From: JAPPKS01 sp963667895
Lineage (GTDB): Bacteria > Poribacteria > WGA-4E > PCPOR2b
Length of the DNA stretch: 64,000 nt
Direction: 5' to 3'
NCBI GenBank assembly: GCA_965223985.1
Contig: OZ245030.1
Location: 2,604,001-2,668,000, forward strand
In this document: one piece after another, positions 17,603 through 26,737 of the stretch
Layout of the letters: each line of letters opens with the position of its first letter
How positions within the stretch are numbered: the stretch's first letter is position 1
The notes under the pieces: generated by a model
The model's database searches: none
Told to the model about the DNA's origin: nothing
Seen by the model: only the letters and a program-made list of their open reading frames with translations
Program-made: the position numbers and the translations under genes

Positions 17603-18773
17603 GCTTGACCTTTATGGCGACAATTGTAAGGTCATCATTCCAATGATTCTGCGTTCCACTGAACTTTAAGAGATCTGCCTCAATTGTCTCGCAAAGCATT
17701 TCGGCAGATAAGTGTCTGTTTGATTCAATACATTCAACGAGCTTTTCTTCACCGTAGAGCACTCCATCGTCCCTTCGCTCTGTTTCTGTAGCGCCATCCG
17801 TGTATAGAAGCATCTCATCGCCAGGTGCGAATTGAATAGTATCAGATTGAAACGTTGCAAAATCGAAGCTGCCTAATATCATGCCACCGGCTCTCAGCGA
17901 AGTGATGGTGGCGCCTTCATTCTTCAGAAATAATGGGTAACAGTGTCCTGCATTTGAATAGGTGAAGGTCATTGATTCCGTATCCAAAATCCCATAAATC
18001 ATGGTTGCAAAAATGTCTGGGTCGGTATCCGCGAAAAGCAGATCGTTAATTCGCTTTAGCGCTGCGGATGGCGAAGCTTCTTCACGGCAAACGAGTCGCA
18101 AAGCGGTCCGGATCATTACCATCAGTAGAGCTGCCGGAATTCCTTTGCCGCGGACATCCGCAATTGCAACGCCCAGGTGATTGTCGGTCAGCGGGATAAA
18201 ATCGTAAAAATCACCCGATATTGACATCGAACTCCGCAGCAAGCCAGCGATATCAAATCCCGGCAAATCGGGAGATTTCTGAGGTAGCAACTTTTGCTGG
18301 ATTATCGCTGCTGTCTTAAGATGGAAAGCTAACTGTTCTACACCTGCTTCGCTGAACTGATCTCCCATCGCCCCAATCAGAGGGTTGATATATTTCGTTG
18401 GGCGTGTTCGACCAAGAACGGCTTCAATTCGCGCGGTAAGCTCATCGAGCTGAAACGGTTTGGTGATGTAATCGTCCGCCCCAGATTGCAAACCTAGAAT
18501 TTTTTCACGGGTTTGCGCCTTTGCTGTGAGCATGATGACAGGGATTGTACGGGTTTTCGCATCCGATCTGAGTTTTTCGATTACCTCAAAACCGTCCATC
18601 TCCGGCATCATGAGATCCAGGAGAATGAGATCTGGCTCATAATCTCTAGCGTTTTCCAACGCACCACGACCGTCGGACGCGGTTATGACGTTGAACCCGT
18701 CGGCTGTCAAGCTCACCTCGACTAATTCGAGGATGTCAATATCGTCATCTACGGCTAAAATTGTTTCAGCCAT
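17589..18773 (-). CDS. Response regulator fused to a PP2C/SpoIIE phosphatase (RsbU/RsbP-like)
   Basis: A 394-residue fusion. Residues 1-125 are a receiver domain with the acidic pocket Asp9-11, phosphoacceptor Asp53 (LILLDLMMPEMDG), Thr in VIMLTAKA and Lys in YITKPFQ. After a short helical link, residues 170-390 are a SpoIIE-type PP2C phosphatase, with metal ligands in SISGDFYDF, GVAIADVRGKGIPAALLM and DGATETERRDDG. It would dephosphorylate the STAS proteins when Asp53 is phosphorylated by the neighbouring histidine kinase. It overlaps the kinase gene by 8 bases and the RsbW-like gene by 14. Confidence 0.94.
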   Translation of the reverse strand: MAETILAVDDDIDILELVEVSLTADGFNVITASDGRGALENARDYEPDLILLDLMMPEMDGFEVIEKLRSDAKTRTIPVIMLTAKAQTREKILGLQSGADDYITKPFQLDELTARIEAVLGRTRPTKYINPLIGAMGDQFSEAGVEQLAFHLKTAAIIQQKLLPQKSPDLPGFDIAGLLRSSMSISGDFYDFIPLTDNHLGVAIADVRGKGIPAALLMVMIRTALRLVCREEASPSAALKRINDLLFADTDPDIFATMIYGILDTESMTFTYSNAGHCYPLFLKNEGATITSLRAGGMILGSFDFATFQSDTIQFAPGDEMLLYTDGATETERRDDGVLYGEEKLVECIESNRHLSAEMLCETIEADLLKFSGTQNHWNDDLTIVAIKVKHGEK

Positions 18774-21072
18774 TACCTGTATGCTCCTGCTGATCTACTT
18801 CTGTCAATTGATGGATGATGGGACCCGACAAAGGGAGTACAAACTGAAAATTGCTGCCTTTCCCTTGCTCTCCGTCATCAACCCATAGCCTTCCACCATG
18901 CGCTTCAACAATGGATTTTGTGATTGCTAATCCTAACCCAGAACCACCTTTCTGACGTGTGTGAATATCGCTGCGCTGATAAAATTTTTCGAATATTTTC
19001 TGTCGCTCCTCAACTGGAATGCCTGTTCCTGTATCAATAACTTCAACATGAAGGAGGTTACCATCGACTTTGAGCTTCACAGTGACTTCGCCATTGTCGG
19101 GTGTGAATTTGATTGCATTGCCAATAAGGTTTGTAAATACTTGTCCTATCCGTGCCTCATCTCCTAATATTGCTGGAAGAGATTGGGGGGCGACAAAATG
19201 CAATTGAATTGCCTTGGCATCGGCTTGAGGACGAATTTCTTCAATCCGCTGATTGGCAATCTCCAAAAGCATAATTGGCTCTTGATTCATGTGGATACGA
19301 CCGGATTCAATACGAGAAACATCAAGCAAGTCATTAATGAGTGCTGCGAGCCGCTTCGATTGGCGCTGGACGCGAATAAGGCTGTTTTGTTGCTTTTCAT
19401 TTATCGGTCCCGTTTTGCCATCAAGGATAAAAGAAACGAAACCGATTATAGAGGTCAACGGGGTTCGCAACTCGTGTGAGACTAGAGAAATGAAGTCCGA
19501 TTTCATCTGATCGATTTCCTTTTCCCGCGTAATGTCGTCAAAAACATAGACCGTTCCAAGCGAAAAACCGTTTTCGTCGAGGAAAGGGCTAGCGACAATG
19601 CGAAGCGCTAGTTTCTCTCCATCATGGTCTAAGTTGACTTCAGAGATGACCGATTTATTTTGTGAAATCTGTGACTGACTGTCTTTGAAGACTTTTGTTA
19701 ATTCCACATCCCGGATGATTTGAGTAAAATCTTCGCCAATCTGATCAGTGCTCACGTTCAACAGATATTCAGCCGCGGGATTGATGTGAAGCACACGATT
19801 GTCGCCATCCACAAGAATCAGCCCTTCTGCAAGACTGTTCACGATGGCGGTCATCTTTTTCTCTTCCTCTGTCAGTTTCCCGACTGCATTTTCGAGATGT
19901 CTTCGCATCGAATTAAATTCGTCCGCCAGAATGCCAACCTCGTTGCTACTTGTGACTGGAATCTCCTGATTAAAATCACCCTGTCCGATGGCTCGCGCTG
20001 CCCTTGCCACCTGCATAATTGGCGTCACAATGCGTTGAGAGACAACCAAAGCAATAATCACAACAACCAGACATGAAACCACCGTGAAAATTAGAATGCG
20101 GCGTGTGAGTTTTATGATTTCTTGAAAAGCTAGCGATTCAGGCTGCGAAACCAAAATTGCCCAGTTACTAAAATTTAGCCCGTCTATTCCAGATGATTTC
20201 TCCCATTGGGTGCGAGCCCAGCCATAAACTTTCCTTTCGCCTTGAGTATCCCGTTCTCCCTCTATCTCATAATCGTAGTATACCTCATCGGCAATAATGA
20301 TGTCGGCGACAGCATCGCTCACTTCAATGTGATCTAGGAAATCGTACCCGCTTTCTGGTGCAGCGGCAATCACCCGTCCATGCTTATTGATGATAAAAGT
20401 TTCGATGCTCCGATTTATTTCATCTGCTTCGAGCGACCTTTGGACAAGTTTTGAAAGTTCAGGGAGTGTAATGATGGCTCTGAGGACACCAACCACTTTT
20501 GGACCTGATATCTCAGTATTACGGATAGGTAAGGCAACTGGCAGAAAGTGGCGCTTTTCGTCCTCGTCGTATTGAAGGTCCTCGATAAAATCATAGCCAA
20601 GTCCATTATTATAAGCTTTGTGCCACCACTCGTCATTGGTTGCTCGTACCCTTGGGTTCTCCCCCGTTGAGATAATGATTTGCCGATGGAGATTCGTAAT
20701 AATAATGTGGCTACCTGGACCGGCGTATCCTTCAAGCTGCCTTATACTATTCCGCAATGTCGAATTAACACGGCGCAAAGTGGAGAGATTCCGAGGGTTT
20801 GACAAATTATTTCCATTTGCTTGGGCGACTGTGTCACACATTGTCTGCATCTCGTTTTGGATGTTCTCCAGCCGACTCTGGATGCTTAAATTCGCTTGAT
20901 ACAGTTTTTCACTTGCAAATCGTACTAAACTTTCGCCGATTGTTTTCTTAAGCGCAATCTTCCCGCCCCAATGTGCCAAAAAGGAAACGACAAGTAGAGG
21001 AATAAGGGAAACGAGCAAGAAACGAAGTACAAGCTGTCCACGCAAGCCCATTTTAAGATGATGGGATTTCAT
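18766..21072 (-). CDS. Membrane sensor histidine kinase (extracytoplasmic sensor-HAMP-PAS-HisKA-HATPase)
   Basis: A 768-residue membrane kinase. TM1 is at about residues 15-32, and a large extracytoplasmic sensor of dCache type follows to about 310 (NRSIETFIINKHGRVIAAAP). TM2 is at about 328-348 (ILIFTVVSCLVVVIIALVVS). Then come HAMP (RAIGQGDFNQEIPV), PAS (LAEGLILVDGDNRVLHINPA), HisKA with His533 (SLVSHELRTPLTSIIGF), and a HATPase domain with N box and GSGLGLAITKSIVEAHGG. The partner receiver is almost certainly the overlapping RR-PP2C gene. The ligand is unknown. Confidence 0.94.
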   Translation of the reverse strand: MKSHHLKMGLRGQLVLRFLLVSLIPLLVVSFLAHWGGKIALKKTIGESLVRFASEKLYQANLSIQSRLENIQNEMQTMCDTVAQANGNNLSNPRNLSTLRRVNSTLRNSIRQLEGYAGPGSHIIITNLHRQIIISTGENPRVRATNDEWWHKAYNNGLGYDFIEDLQYDEDEKRHFLPVALPIRNTEISGPKVVGVLRAIITLPELSKLVQRSLEADEINRSIETFIINKHGRVIAAAPESGYDFLDHIEVSDAVADIIIADEVYYDYEIEGERDTQGERKVYGWARTQWEKSSGIDGLNFSNWAILVSQPESLAFQEIIKLTRRILIFTVVSCLVVVIIALVVSQRIVTPIMQVARAARAIGQGDFNQEIPVTSSNEVGILADEFNSMRRHLENAVGKLTEEEKKMTAIVNSLAEGLILVDGDNRVLHINPAAEYLLNVSTDQIGEDFTQIIRDVELTKVFKDSQSQISQNKSVISEVNLDHDGEKLALRIVASPFLDENGFSLGTVYVFDDITREKEIDQMKSDFISLVSHELRTPLTSIIGFVSFILDGKTGPINEKQQNSLIRVQRQSKRLAALINDLLDVSRIESGRIHMNQEPIMLLEIANQRIEEIRPQADAKAIQLHFVAPQSLPAILGDEARIGQVFTNLIGNAIKFTPDNGEVTVKLKVDGNLLHVEVIDTGTGIPVEERQKIFEKFYQRSDIHTRQKGGSGLGLAITKSIVEAHGGRLWVDDGEQGKGSNFQFVLPLSGPIIHQLTEVDQQEHTGNG

Positions 21073-21088
21073 TGTCAGTTGATGGTTG

Positions 21089-21433
21089 TTATCCGTCCGG
21101 ATCGAAAGCGTTTATTGCGGATTCTTCATCCATGTAGATTTCAAGAACGGTGTTAAGTCGTGTCACCTGTAAAACATTCATAACTGCTTTTTGCGGGTTC
21201 AGTAAGACAATCGTGCCACCCTGTTTTTTGAGAACCTGCAAGATGGCTATAATCATTCCAAGCGCAGCGCTATCTAGCAGTGGAACGTTCGTCAAGTCTA
21301 GAATCAGACGCCCTTCGCTCTGCTCGATCTGCTTATCCATTTCACGCCGAAGTGCGTGTGCAGCATTTCCAATGATTTTGCCCTCAACGCGAAGAATAGG
21401 GATATCGTGCTTACTGATGGTTGTCTCAAACAT
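21089..21433 (-). CDS. STAS-domain anti-sigma factor antagonist (first copy)
   Basis: A 114-residue STAS domain with phosphorylatable Ser55 in PLLDSAALGMII. Its ATG directly follows the rsmG stop codon (TAG then ATG), and GGAG inside the end of rsmG serves as ribosome site, so it is probably read through from the mnmG-rsmG unit. It heads the kinase cassette. The second copy is at 16627-16971. Confidence 0.9.
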   Translation of the reverse strand: MFETTISKHDIPILRVEGKIIGNAAHALRREMDKQIEQSEGRLILDLTNVPLLDSAALGMIIAILQVLKKQGGTIVLLNPQKAVMNVLQVTRLNTVLEIYMDEESAINAFDPDG

Positions 21434-22138
21434 CTAATGAAGCTCCTTAATCCTTCGTATAGCGACGTAGGTACGATTGAGTTCGTCAATTTTACTGTTA
21501 AAAATGGATTGGATGCTACCGTCGTGGAGTTGCAATTTAGAAATCGCCCGCTTAATTTCAGTTTCGACGTTTCGCGACTTATACACAATCCATGTTCCGT
21601 CTGGTTTTAGTAGCGGCAGGCAGTAAGTTATCGAATCCTCCAGAGAGGCGACATAACGTGTAAGCACCCAATCATAAGCATTGGCATGTTGGCTCTGTTC
21701 AACACATTCTTCAGCACGCTCCCCGATAACATGTACATTTTCCCATGTTGTGGAGGTATTCGATTGCGCATCCCTGCGGAGTTGAGCGATAAGGAAGTGC
21801 AGGAAACTCACCTTCTTCAGCGAAGATTCGACTAGGACAAGCCGTATCTTAGGGAGGTGAATTTTTATCGGAACACCAGGGAAGCCCGCTCCTGTTCCTA
21901 TATCAATCACTGAATCGCACGGTTTTATGGGAAAACAGTGTAGCACACTCAACGAATCCAGAAAATGCTTAACAATAATTCCATAATCATCCCGGATTGA
22001 TGTCAGGTTAATCCGTGAATTCCAGCGTTTGAGTTGAGTCCAGTAGGTGATATATTGATTAATCTGTAAATCTGTTAGCGGGAATCCGTGCTGAAAAAAG
22101 GTTTGAATTAGGAGGTTTCGAAATCCATCAGAATTCAC
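21434..22138 (-). CDS. rsmG: 16S rRNA (guanine527-N7)-methyltransferase RsmG
   Basis: A 234-residue methyltransferase making m7G527 in 16S rRNA. The SAM-binding motif is DSVIDIGTGAGFPGVPIKI, preceded by the family's NLTSIRDDYGIIVKHFLDSL (GidB signature with RWNSRIN). AYDWVLTRYVASLE is the family's Arg/Ala active-site segment. It lies downstream of mnmG, its common neighbour, separated by a short open frame. Confidence 0.95.
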   Translation of the reverse strand: MNSDGFRNLLIQTFFQHGFPLTDLQINQYITYWTQLKRWNSRINLTSIRDDYGIIVKHFLDSLSVLHCFPIKPCDSVIDIGTGAGFPGVPIKIHLPKIRLVLVESSLKKVSFLHFLIAQLRRDAQSNTSTTWENVHVIGERAEECVEQSQHANAYDWVLTRYVASLEDSITYCLPLLKPDGTWIVYKSRNVETEIKRAISKLQLHDGSIQSIFNSKIDELNRTYVAIRRIKELH

Positions 22139-22149
22139 TGATTTATGAT

Positions 22150-22413
22150 TTATTGGGTATTGGGCAAAACGTGAGACGTACAGGATTGCTCATTATCTAG
22201 TGTTCGCCGCACAGATTGAGTTTCACCCTGTTGGACTAACGTCAGTCCAATAAGGTCATCAATTTCCTGACGCATTTTATGAATCTCATCTACATAGGCA
22301 TCAGCGATAAAAAAAAGATGCTCTAGACTTTCAAAATATACTTCTACTTTAGTGTTCCCCTCTGACTCAATGAAGACTGACCCTGTTCGTACGGTGTGGT
22401 TAAAATTTACACA
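22150..22413 (-). other. Open reading frame without a canonical start between mnmG and rsmG
   Basis: After the in-frame TAG at 22414-22416 the minus strand is open for 87 codons to TAA at 22150. The translation reads like protein (VEVYFESLEHLFFIADAY, then VDEIHKMRQEIDDLIGLTL). The only ATG is at 22275, giving 41 residues; upstream there is only an ATT at 22371 and no ATG, GTG or TTG. It could be a small gene with a rare start, a gene truncated at its 5' end, or chance. No family is recognised. Confidence 0.35.
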
Positions 22414-22424
22414 CTACATGAACT

Positions 22425-24317
22425 TCAGGCGATTTTAGCCGCTTGGCTGCGCTGGGATTTTTTGATCCAGACCATCAAGATGGAGATATCCGCGGGCGAA
22501 ACTCCGGGGATGCGCGACGCCTGACCGATGGATGCTGGGTGAATCATTGCGAGTTTTTCACGCGCTTCAGTTTTTAATCCGTGGATAGATTCATAAACAA
22601 AATCGTTCGGAATCTGGAGATGCTCCAGTTTTTTGAACTGTTCAATCTGAATCACTTGACGGCGAATGTATCCATCATATTTAATCTGAATCTCCACTTG
22701 TTTCTCCACCGCCGCTGGTAGTGACTGTGGAGGAAGCGAGAGTTGTTTAATCCCCTCATAACTCATTTCAGTGCGTTTGAGTAAATCAGCCAGTGAGGTT
22801 GGTTTATCTAACCCATTGATTCCAACTTGTTTCAAGCTATCCAGTGTACCAGCGGATGGTTTGAGAATTGTTTGGTTTAGGCGTTCAAGCTCCTCCTGGA
22901 CGAATTGCTTTTTATATCGGAATCGATTATAGGCGCAGTCATCAACAAGCCCAATTTGCTGTCCGATTTCGGTCAGTCGCAAGTCGGCATTATCCTCACG
23001 AAGCTCTAGACGATACTCCGCACGTGAGGTGAACATGCGGTACGGTTCGCGGATATCCCTGGTAACGAGGTCATCAATAAGCACACCGATATAAGCTTGG
23101 GAACGATCGAGGACTAGAGGTTCTTCACCACGTACTTTTAGGGCAGCGTTAATCCCGGACATCAACCCTTGTGCAGCGGCTTCTTCGTAACCGGTGGTTC
23201 CATTCAATTGACCGGCAAAGTAAAGATTGCCCACACGCTTCGTTTCGAGGGTGGGGTAGATCTGAGTTGCCGGGGCAAAATCGTATTCCACTGCATATGC
23301 AAAGCGCATGATCTGTGCGTGTTCCAGCCCTTCGATGCTGTGCACCATCTCAACTTGAACGTCTTCAGGCAGACTGGCGGAAATTCCGTTCAAGTAAATT
23401 TCATCAGTATCTCTGCCTTCAGGTTCGACAAAAATTTGATGGCGATCCTTATCAGTGAAGCGCATCACTTTGTCCTCAATTGAAGGGCAGTACCTAGGTC
23501 CGATACCGATTATTCGTCCGCTATACATCGCAGATTTGTGGAGGTTGTCACGAATAATCTGGTGCGTTTTCTCATTCGTATAAGTCAAGTGGCACGGCAT
23601 CTGCGGCTGAGTGATTTTTTCAGTTGAGAACGAAAACGGACGCGGTGGTTCATCACCGGGTTGAACCGCCATAACATCAAAATTCACGGTGTTTTTATTG
23701 ACGCGGGGAGGTGTTCCGGTCTTTAGACGACCGATTTCAAACCCAAGTTTCAAGAAACTCTCTGATAACTTCTCGGCGGAAGATTCTCCAGCGCGTCCCG
23801 CACTGTAAGACACTTCGCCGACATGGACCAATCCCTTGAGAAATGTGCCTGTGGTCAGGATGACCGTTTTGCCAAGATAGGCGGTTTTGGTATGACTGAG
23901 TATACCGATGCACTTTCCATTTTCCGTCATCAACTCCTCGACCAATACCTGTTTAATGTCGAGATGCGCTTGTCTTTCCAGCACCCGCTTCATCTCATAC
24001 TCATATGCCTTTTTATCAGCCTGGGCGCGACTTGAACGGACAGCGGGGCCTTTCTTCGTATTCAACTGGCGAAATTGAATTCCCGCTTTATCGATATTTT
24101 TTGCCATCTCACCGCCAAGAGCATCAATCTCTTTAACGATATGCCCCTTGGCAAGCCCGCCAATTGCCGGGTTACAAGACATTTTGGCGATTGTATCTAA
24201 ATTGATTGTAACAATTAATGTCTCGCAACCCATTCGCGATGCTGCAAGCGCGGCTTCACAACCAGCATGACCCGCACCGACAACGATAACATCGTAATGT
24301 TTAGGATAGACAGTCAA
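22425..24317 (-). CDS. mnmG: tRNA uridine-5-carboxymethylaminomethyl(34) synthesis enzyme MnmG
   Basis: FAD-dependent subunit of the MnmE-MnmG complex, which modifies wobble U34 of several tRNAs. The dinucleotide-binding motif VIVVGAGHAGCEAALAAS is at residues 10-27, the hallmark SCNPAIGGLAKGHIVKEIDA at about 50-70 and GPRYCPSIEDK near 275. The C-terminal helical domain with IPNDFVYESIHGL closes the protein. I chose TTG at 24317, which gives MTVYPKHYDV, the usual family N-terminus, with GGAGAGG nine bases upstream. A TTG at 24335 has no ribosome site. The result is 630 residues, normal length. The gene leads the long minus-strand series. Confidence 0.96.
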   Translation of the reverse strand: MTVYPKHYDVIVVGAGHAGCEAALAASRMGCETLIVTINLDTIAKMSCNPAIGGLAKGHIVKEIDALGGEMAKNIDKAGIQFRQLNTKKGPAVRSSRAQADKKAYEYEMKRVLERQAHLDIKQVLVEELMTENGKCIGILSHTKTAYLGKTVILTTGTFLKGLVHVGEVSYSAGRAGESSAEKLSESFLKLGFEIGRLKTGTPPRVNKNTVNFDVMAVQPGDEPPRPFSFSTEKITQPQMPCHLTYTNEKTHQIIRDNLHKSAMYSGRIIGIGPRYCPSIEDKVMRFTDKDRHQIFVEPEGRDTDEIYLNGISASLPEDVQVEMVHSIEGLEHAQIMRFAYAVEYDFAPATQIYPTLETKRVGNLYFAGQLNGTTGYEEAAAQGLMSGINAALKVRGEEPLVLDRSQAYIGVLIDDLVTRDIREPYRMFTSRAEYRLELREDNADLRLTEIGQQIGLVDDCAYNRFRYKKQFVQEELERLNQTILKPSAGTLDSLKQVGINGLDKPTSLADLLKRTEMSYEGIKQLSLPPQSLPAAVEKQVEIQIKYDGYIRRQVIQIEQFKKLEHLQIPNDFVYESIHGLKTEAREKLAMIHPASIGQASRIPGVSPADISILMVWIKKSQRSQAAKIA

Positions 24318-24369
24318 TAGCTCACACCTCTCCAAGAGTTACTCTACGCAGCTTCGACGGATTTTGCAC

Positions 24370-24398
24370 TTGTTATTTTCGCTGAGATATGTTACGAT
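24370..24398 (+). promoter_or_regulatory. Probable promoter of tRNA-Leu
   Basis: TTGTTA at 24370-24375 and TACGAT at 24393-24398 are separated by 17 bases. The -10 box ends 13 bases before the first base of the tRNA. Confidence 0.6.
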
Positions 24399-24411
24399 AA
24401 AAATGTATTCT

Positions 24412-24495
24412 GCCGGAGTGGTGAAATCGGTATACGCACTGGACTCAAAATCCAGCGAGCCTTGGCTCATGTCGGTTCGAGTCCGACCTCCGGCA
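24412..24495 (+). tRNA. tRNA-Leu (anticodon CAA)
   Basis: A class II tRNA. The acceptor pairs GCCGGAG (24412-24418) with CTCCGGC (24488-24494), with discriminator A. The anticodon stem-loop CTGGA-CTCAAAA-TCCAG gives anticodon CAA, which reads UUG. A long variable arm (GAGCC-TT-GGCTC) and a T arm GTCGG-TTCGAGT-CCGAC are intact. The encoded tRNA ends before CCA (CA then TTG follows), so CCA is added after transcription. Confidence 0.96.
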
Positions 24496-24518
24496 TTGTT
24501 CATACCCCTGTTATATTC

Positions 24519-24553
24519 GCCATATAGCAAATCAATGCTATATGGCATTTTTT
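24519..24553 (+). terminator. Rho-independent terminator of tRNA-Leu
   Basis: A perfect 10-bp stem, GCCATATAGC at 24519-24528 and GCTATATGGC at 24537-24546, is followed by ATTTTTTG. Confidence 0.82.
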
Positions 24554-24592
24554 GTGTGAAGCGAAGGTATTTTGCAAGGAATCGCATTGGAG

Positions 24593-25144
24593 TTACGCTT
24601 GAACACTAAGTTCCCGGAGCGCTTCTCCATAACAGTGATATGTGTCAGCATCGAACAAAACAAAACGGACTTCCACAACACCATCGTGTCTCTCAAGCAA
24701 TGACTTAATCGTGTTGATAGCGACAACCGACGCTTTCTCAGTGGGATACCCGAAAAACCCTGTGCTAATCGAGGGTAAAGCGATTGTTTCGAGTTGATGG
24801 TCTAGGGCTAAAGATAAGCTCTCTCGGTAACAACTTGCCAGAGTTTCAGGTTCATTTGAGTTTCCGCCATGCCACACGGGACCAACGGTATGGATGACAT
24901 ACTTTGACGGTAAATCTCCTCCTGTTGTGATGACTGCCTTCCCTGCGGGACAGCCTCCCTGACGGGCGCGAATCTCTTTACATTCCTCCGAAATTTTTGG
25001 TCCACCCGTGCGACGAATTGTTCCATCAACGCCGCCGCCTCCGATCAGGCTGGAGTTGGCAGCGTTAACGATAGCGTCAACTTCCTGAGTGGTGATATCC
25101 CCTTGAATGATTGTAATAATTGTCCGGTTGATTTTCGATTCCAT
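24593..25144 (-). CDS. Macrodomain protein, predicted ADP-ribose/O-acetyl-ADP-ribose deacetylase
   Basis: A 183-residue macrodomain of the YmdB/TARG-like class. Signature pieces are VDAIVNAANSSLIGGGGVDG, with the catalytic Asn and Gly-rich loop, GCPAGKAVITTGG, YVIHTVGPVW, and the ADP-ribose-binding loop LPSISTGFFGYP. It would remove ADP-ribose or acetyl groups from substrates. I chose ATG 25144 over the TTG at 25147. The gene is separated by 66 bases from the end of the YgfZ-like gene upstream and may share its transcript. No ADP-ribosyltransferase is nearby. Confidence 0.92.
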   Translation of the reverse strand: MESKINRTIITIIQGDITTQEVDAIVNAANSSLIGGGGVDGTIRRTGGPKISEECKEIRARQGGCPAGKAVITTGGDLPSKYVIHTVGPVWHGGNSNEPETLASCYRESLSLALDHQLETIALPSISTGFFGYPTEKASVVAINTIKSLLERHDGVVEVRFVLFDADTYHCYGEALRELSVQA

Positions 25145-25210
25145 CAAGTTCTCTCTGTACTTGAGTCAGCATAGTTCTTGGTCTGCGCAAACGGCATATC
25201 TTTGAACCAC

Positions 25211-26305
25211 TCATCCCTTTTCACGTTTTAGAAAAGGTGGAAGCACGACCGTAGCATTCACGCGACCGGCTGCAGTTTCTACTTCTACTTTGCTGCCGCT
25301 ATCCGTAAAGGCAGTCCGCACGTACCCCATGGCGATGGTTTTACCAAGTGTTGGAGAATTGATCGCGCTAGTAATCCAACCAACTTCCTTTTCACCGTTG
25401 AAGATGAGATTTCCTTGCTGCGGCGGGGTATCGTGATCGATATTAAATCCCCGCAACAGCCGATTCGGATGACCGAGATGCTTCATCCGTGCGACAATCT
25501 CCTGACCAATATAGCACCCTTTCTCGAAATCGAGAGCATTATCTAGCTCTGCTTCTAGTGGGATGATTGAATTGTTCAATTCTGCGCCGTATTGAGGGAG
25601 TCCTGCTTCAATCCGAAGGGAATTCAGGGCAGTCAGCCCCACGGGGTAAGCGTCAAACTCCCGTCCTTTGGTCAGGGTCGCATCCCATAGCCATTCCATT
25701 GATGCAGACGTTGTGTAGAGGTTGTAGCCAAATTCACCGGTTTCGTTTGCCCGAATACACACCATCTGTTGGTCTTGCACTCTATGAGAGACTGTATGAT
25801 GTTCATGAAGTCCATCAAGGTTGATTCCAAAGGCGTTCCGGATGAGATCTGCCGATTTTGGACCGTGTACTCCAATCAGACCTGTCCCATCTGTGACATC
25901 CTCTATAACTACGTCGTCCGCGATTAGGTACTTTTCTAATTCTCGGGTAAGAATTTGCGATGTTTCTGCGCTAGTCTCAATGTCGATTGCTCCCTCCAAA
26001 ACATACACTCTCATGTCCGCAAGGAGTTTCCCACGATTTGTCAAGATGGTTGCGTAGTTTCCTTCTCCTACGCTAAGTCCTTCAACATCGTTGGAGACAA
26101 TCCGATGTAAAAATTTTGCGCGATCTTCACCCGTGAGGCGAAGCCTGCCGCGATGCGAGAGATCTAAAATGCCGACCCCAGTTCTCACCGCATGGTGTTC
26201 CTGTTGGGGATCAGTGAAATGGTCAACCAATTCCCAGTCTTCATGAATCTCTCTAAATGTTGCCCCGAGGGCGCGATGAGTTTCATAGAGAGGGGTTCTT
26301 TTCAT
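25211..26305 (-). CDS. Folate-binding YgfZ/GcvT-like protein (Fe-S cluster repair type)
   Basis: A 364-residue GcvT-fold protein. The diagnostic motif FEKGCYIGQEIVARMKHLG, with the conserved Cys in KGCYxGQE, is the YgfZ/IBA57 signature, whereas true glycine-cleavage T protein has a different segment there. Earlier blocks (GVGILDLSHRGRLRLTGEDR; GLIGVHGPKSADLIRNAFG) match both. YgfZ uses tetrahydrofolate to support maturation or repair of some iron-sulfur enzymes. The suf genes are in this window, 24 kb away. Automatic annotation often labels these aminomethyltransferase. Confidence 0.85.
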   Translation of the reverse strand: MKRTPLYETHRALGATFREIHEDWELVDHFTDPQQEHHAVRTGVGILDLSHRGRLRLTGEDRAKFLHRIVSNDVEGLSVGEGNYATILTNRGKLLADMRVYVLEGAIDIETSAETSQILTRELEKYLIADDVVIEDVTDGTGLIGVHGPKSADLIRNAFGINLDGLHEHHTVSHRVQDQQMVCIRANETGEFGYNLYTTSASMEWLWDATLTKGREFDAYPVGLTALNSLRIEAGLPQYGAELNNSIIPLEAELDNALDFEKGCYIGQEIVARMKHLGHPNRLLRGFNIDHDTPPQQGNLIFNGEKEVGWITSAINSPTLGKTIAMGYVRTAFTDSGSKVEVETAAGRVNATVVLPPFLKREKG

Positions 26306-26737
26306 CTCTTGAATTTCCCCTTCGTTCCAGCGGTGGTCACTTTCCTAAGCGTTTCTTAACACACATACACAATCACACAATAAAATCATTATTGTTTTAC
26401 AAACCTCATTATAGCCCACCGTGAATTGAAAATCAAGCCTCCAGCAGAACTTTTATGTTTTTCTTTATTGACTGAGACGATAAATTTCTCTACTGTGGTC
26501 GTCCAGCTATTCGATGGACATCTATGGTGCCGGTGTGGCATATTGACGCGGTACTGTAACGAAAAACAAAAGGAAATAGGTACTTGAAACCGCGTCTGGG
26601 TTGAAGAGAAGACGAATTCAGCTTAAGTTACGGAAAAAGTGTTGACCAAAGGGCAGCCGATATACTACCATTTAACGTAGATCTTGTTGGCTTTACTGAT
26701 TTCGCCAAAGCAAGTAAAAAGCTGGAGGAAAGAGGAA
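26306..26737. other. Non-coding divergent intergenic region
   Basis: About 430 bases separate the divergent YgfZ-like and GHMP-fusion genes. I see no convincing gene, RNA or strong promoter pair here, only AT-rich stretches near 26370-26460 and the ribosome site of the fusion gene at 26724-26736. Confidence 0.4.

Noticed and set aside
24364..24609. Open frames crossing tRNA-Leu on both strands
   Set aside because: They exist only because the tRNA and terminator lack stops. The tRNA fold accounts for the sequence.
25211..26305. Glycine cleavage aminomethyltransferase
   Set aside because: The KGCYIGQE motif and the absence of gcvH/gcvP in the window favour the YgfZ family.
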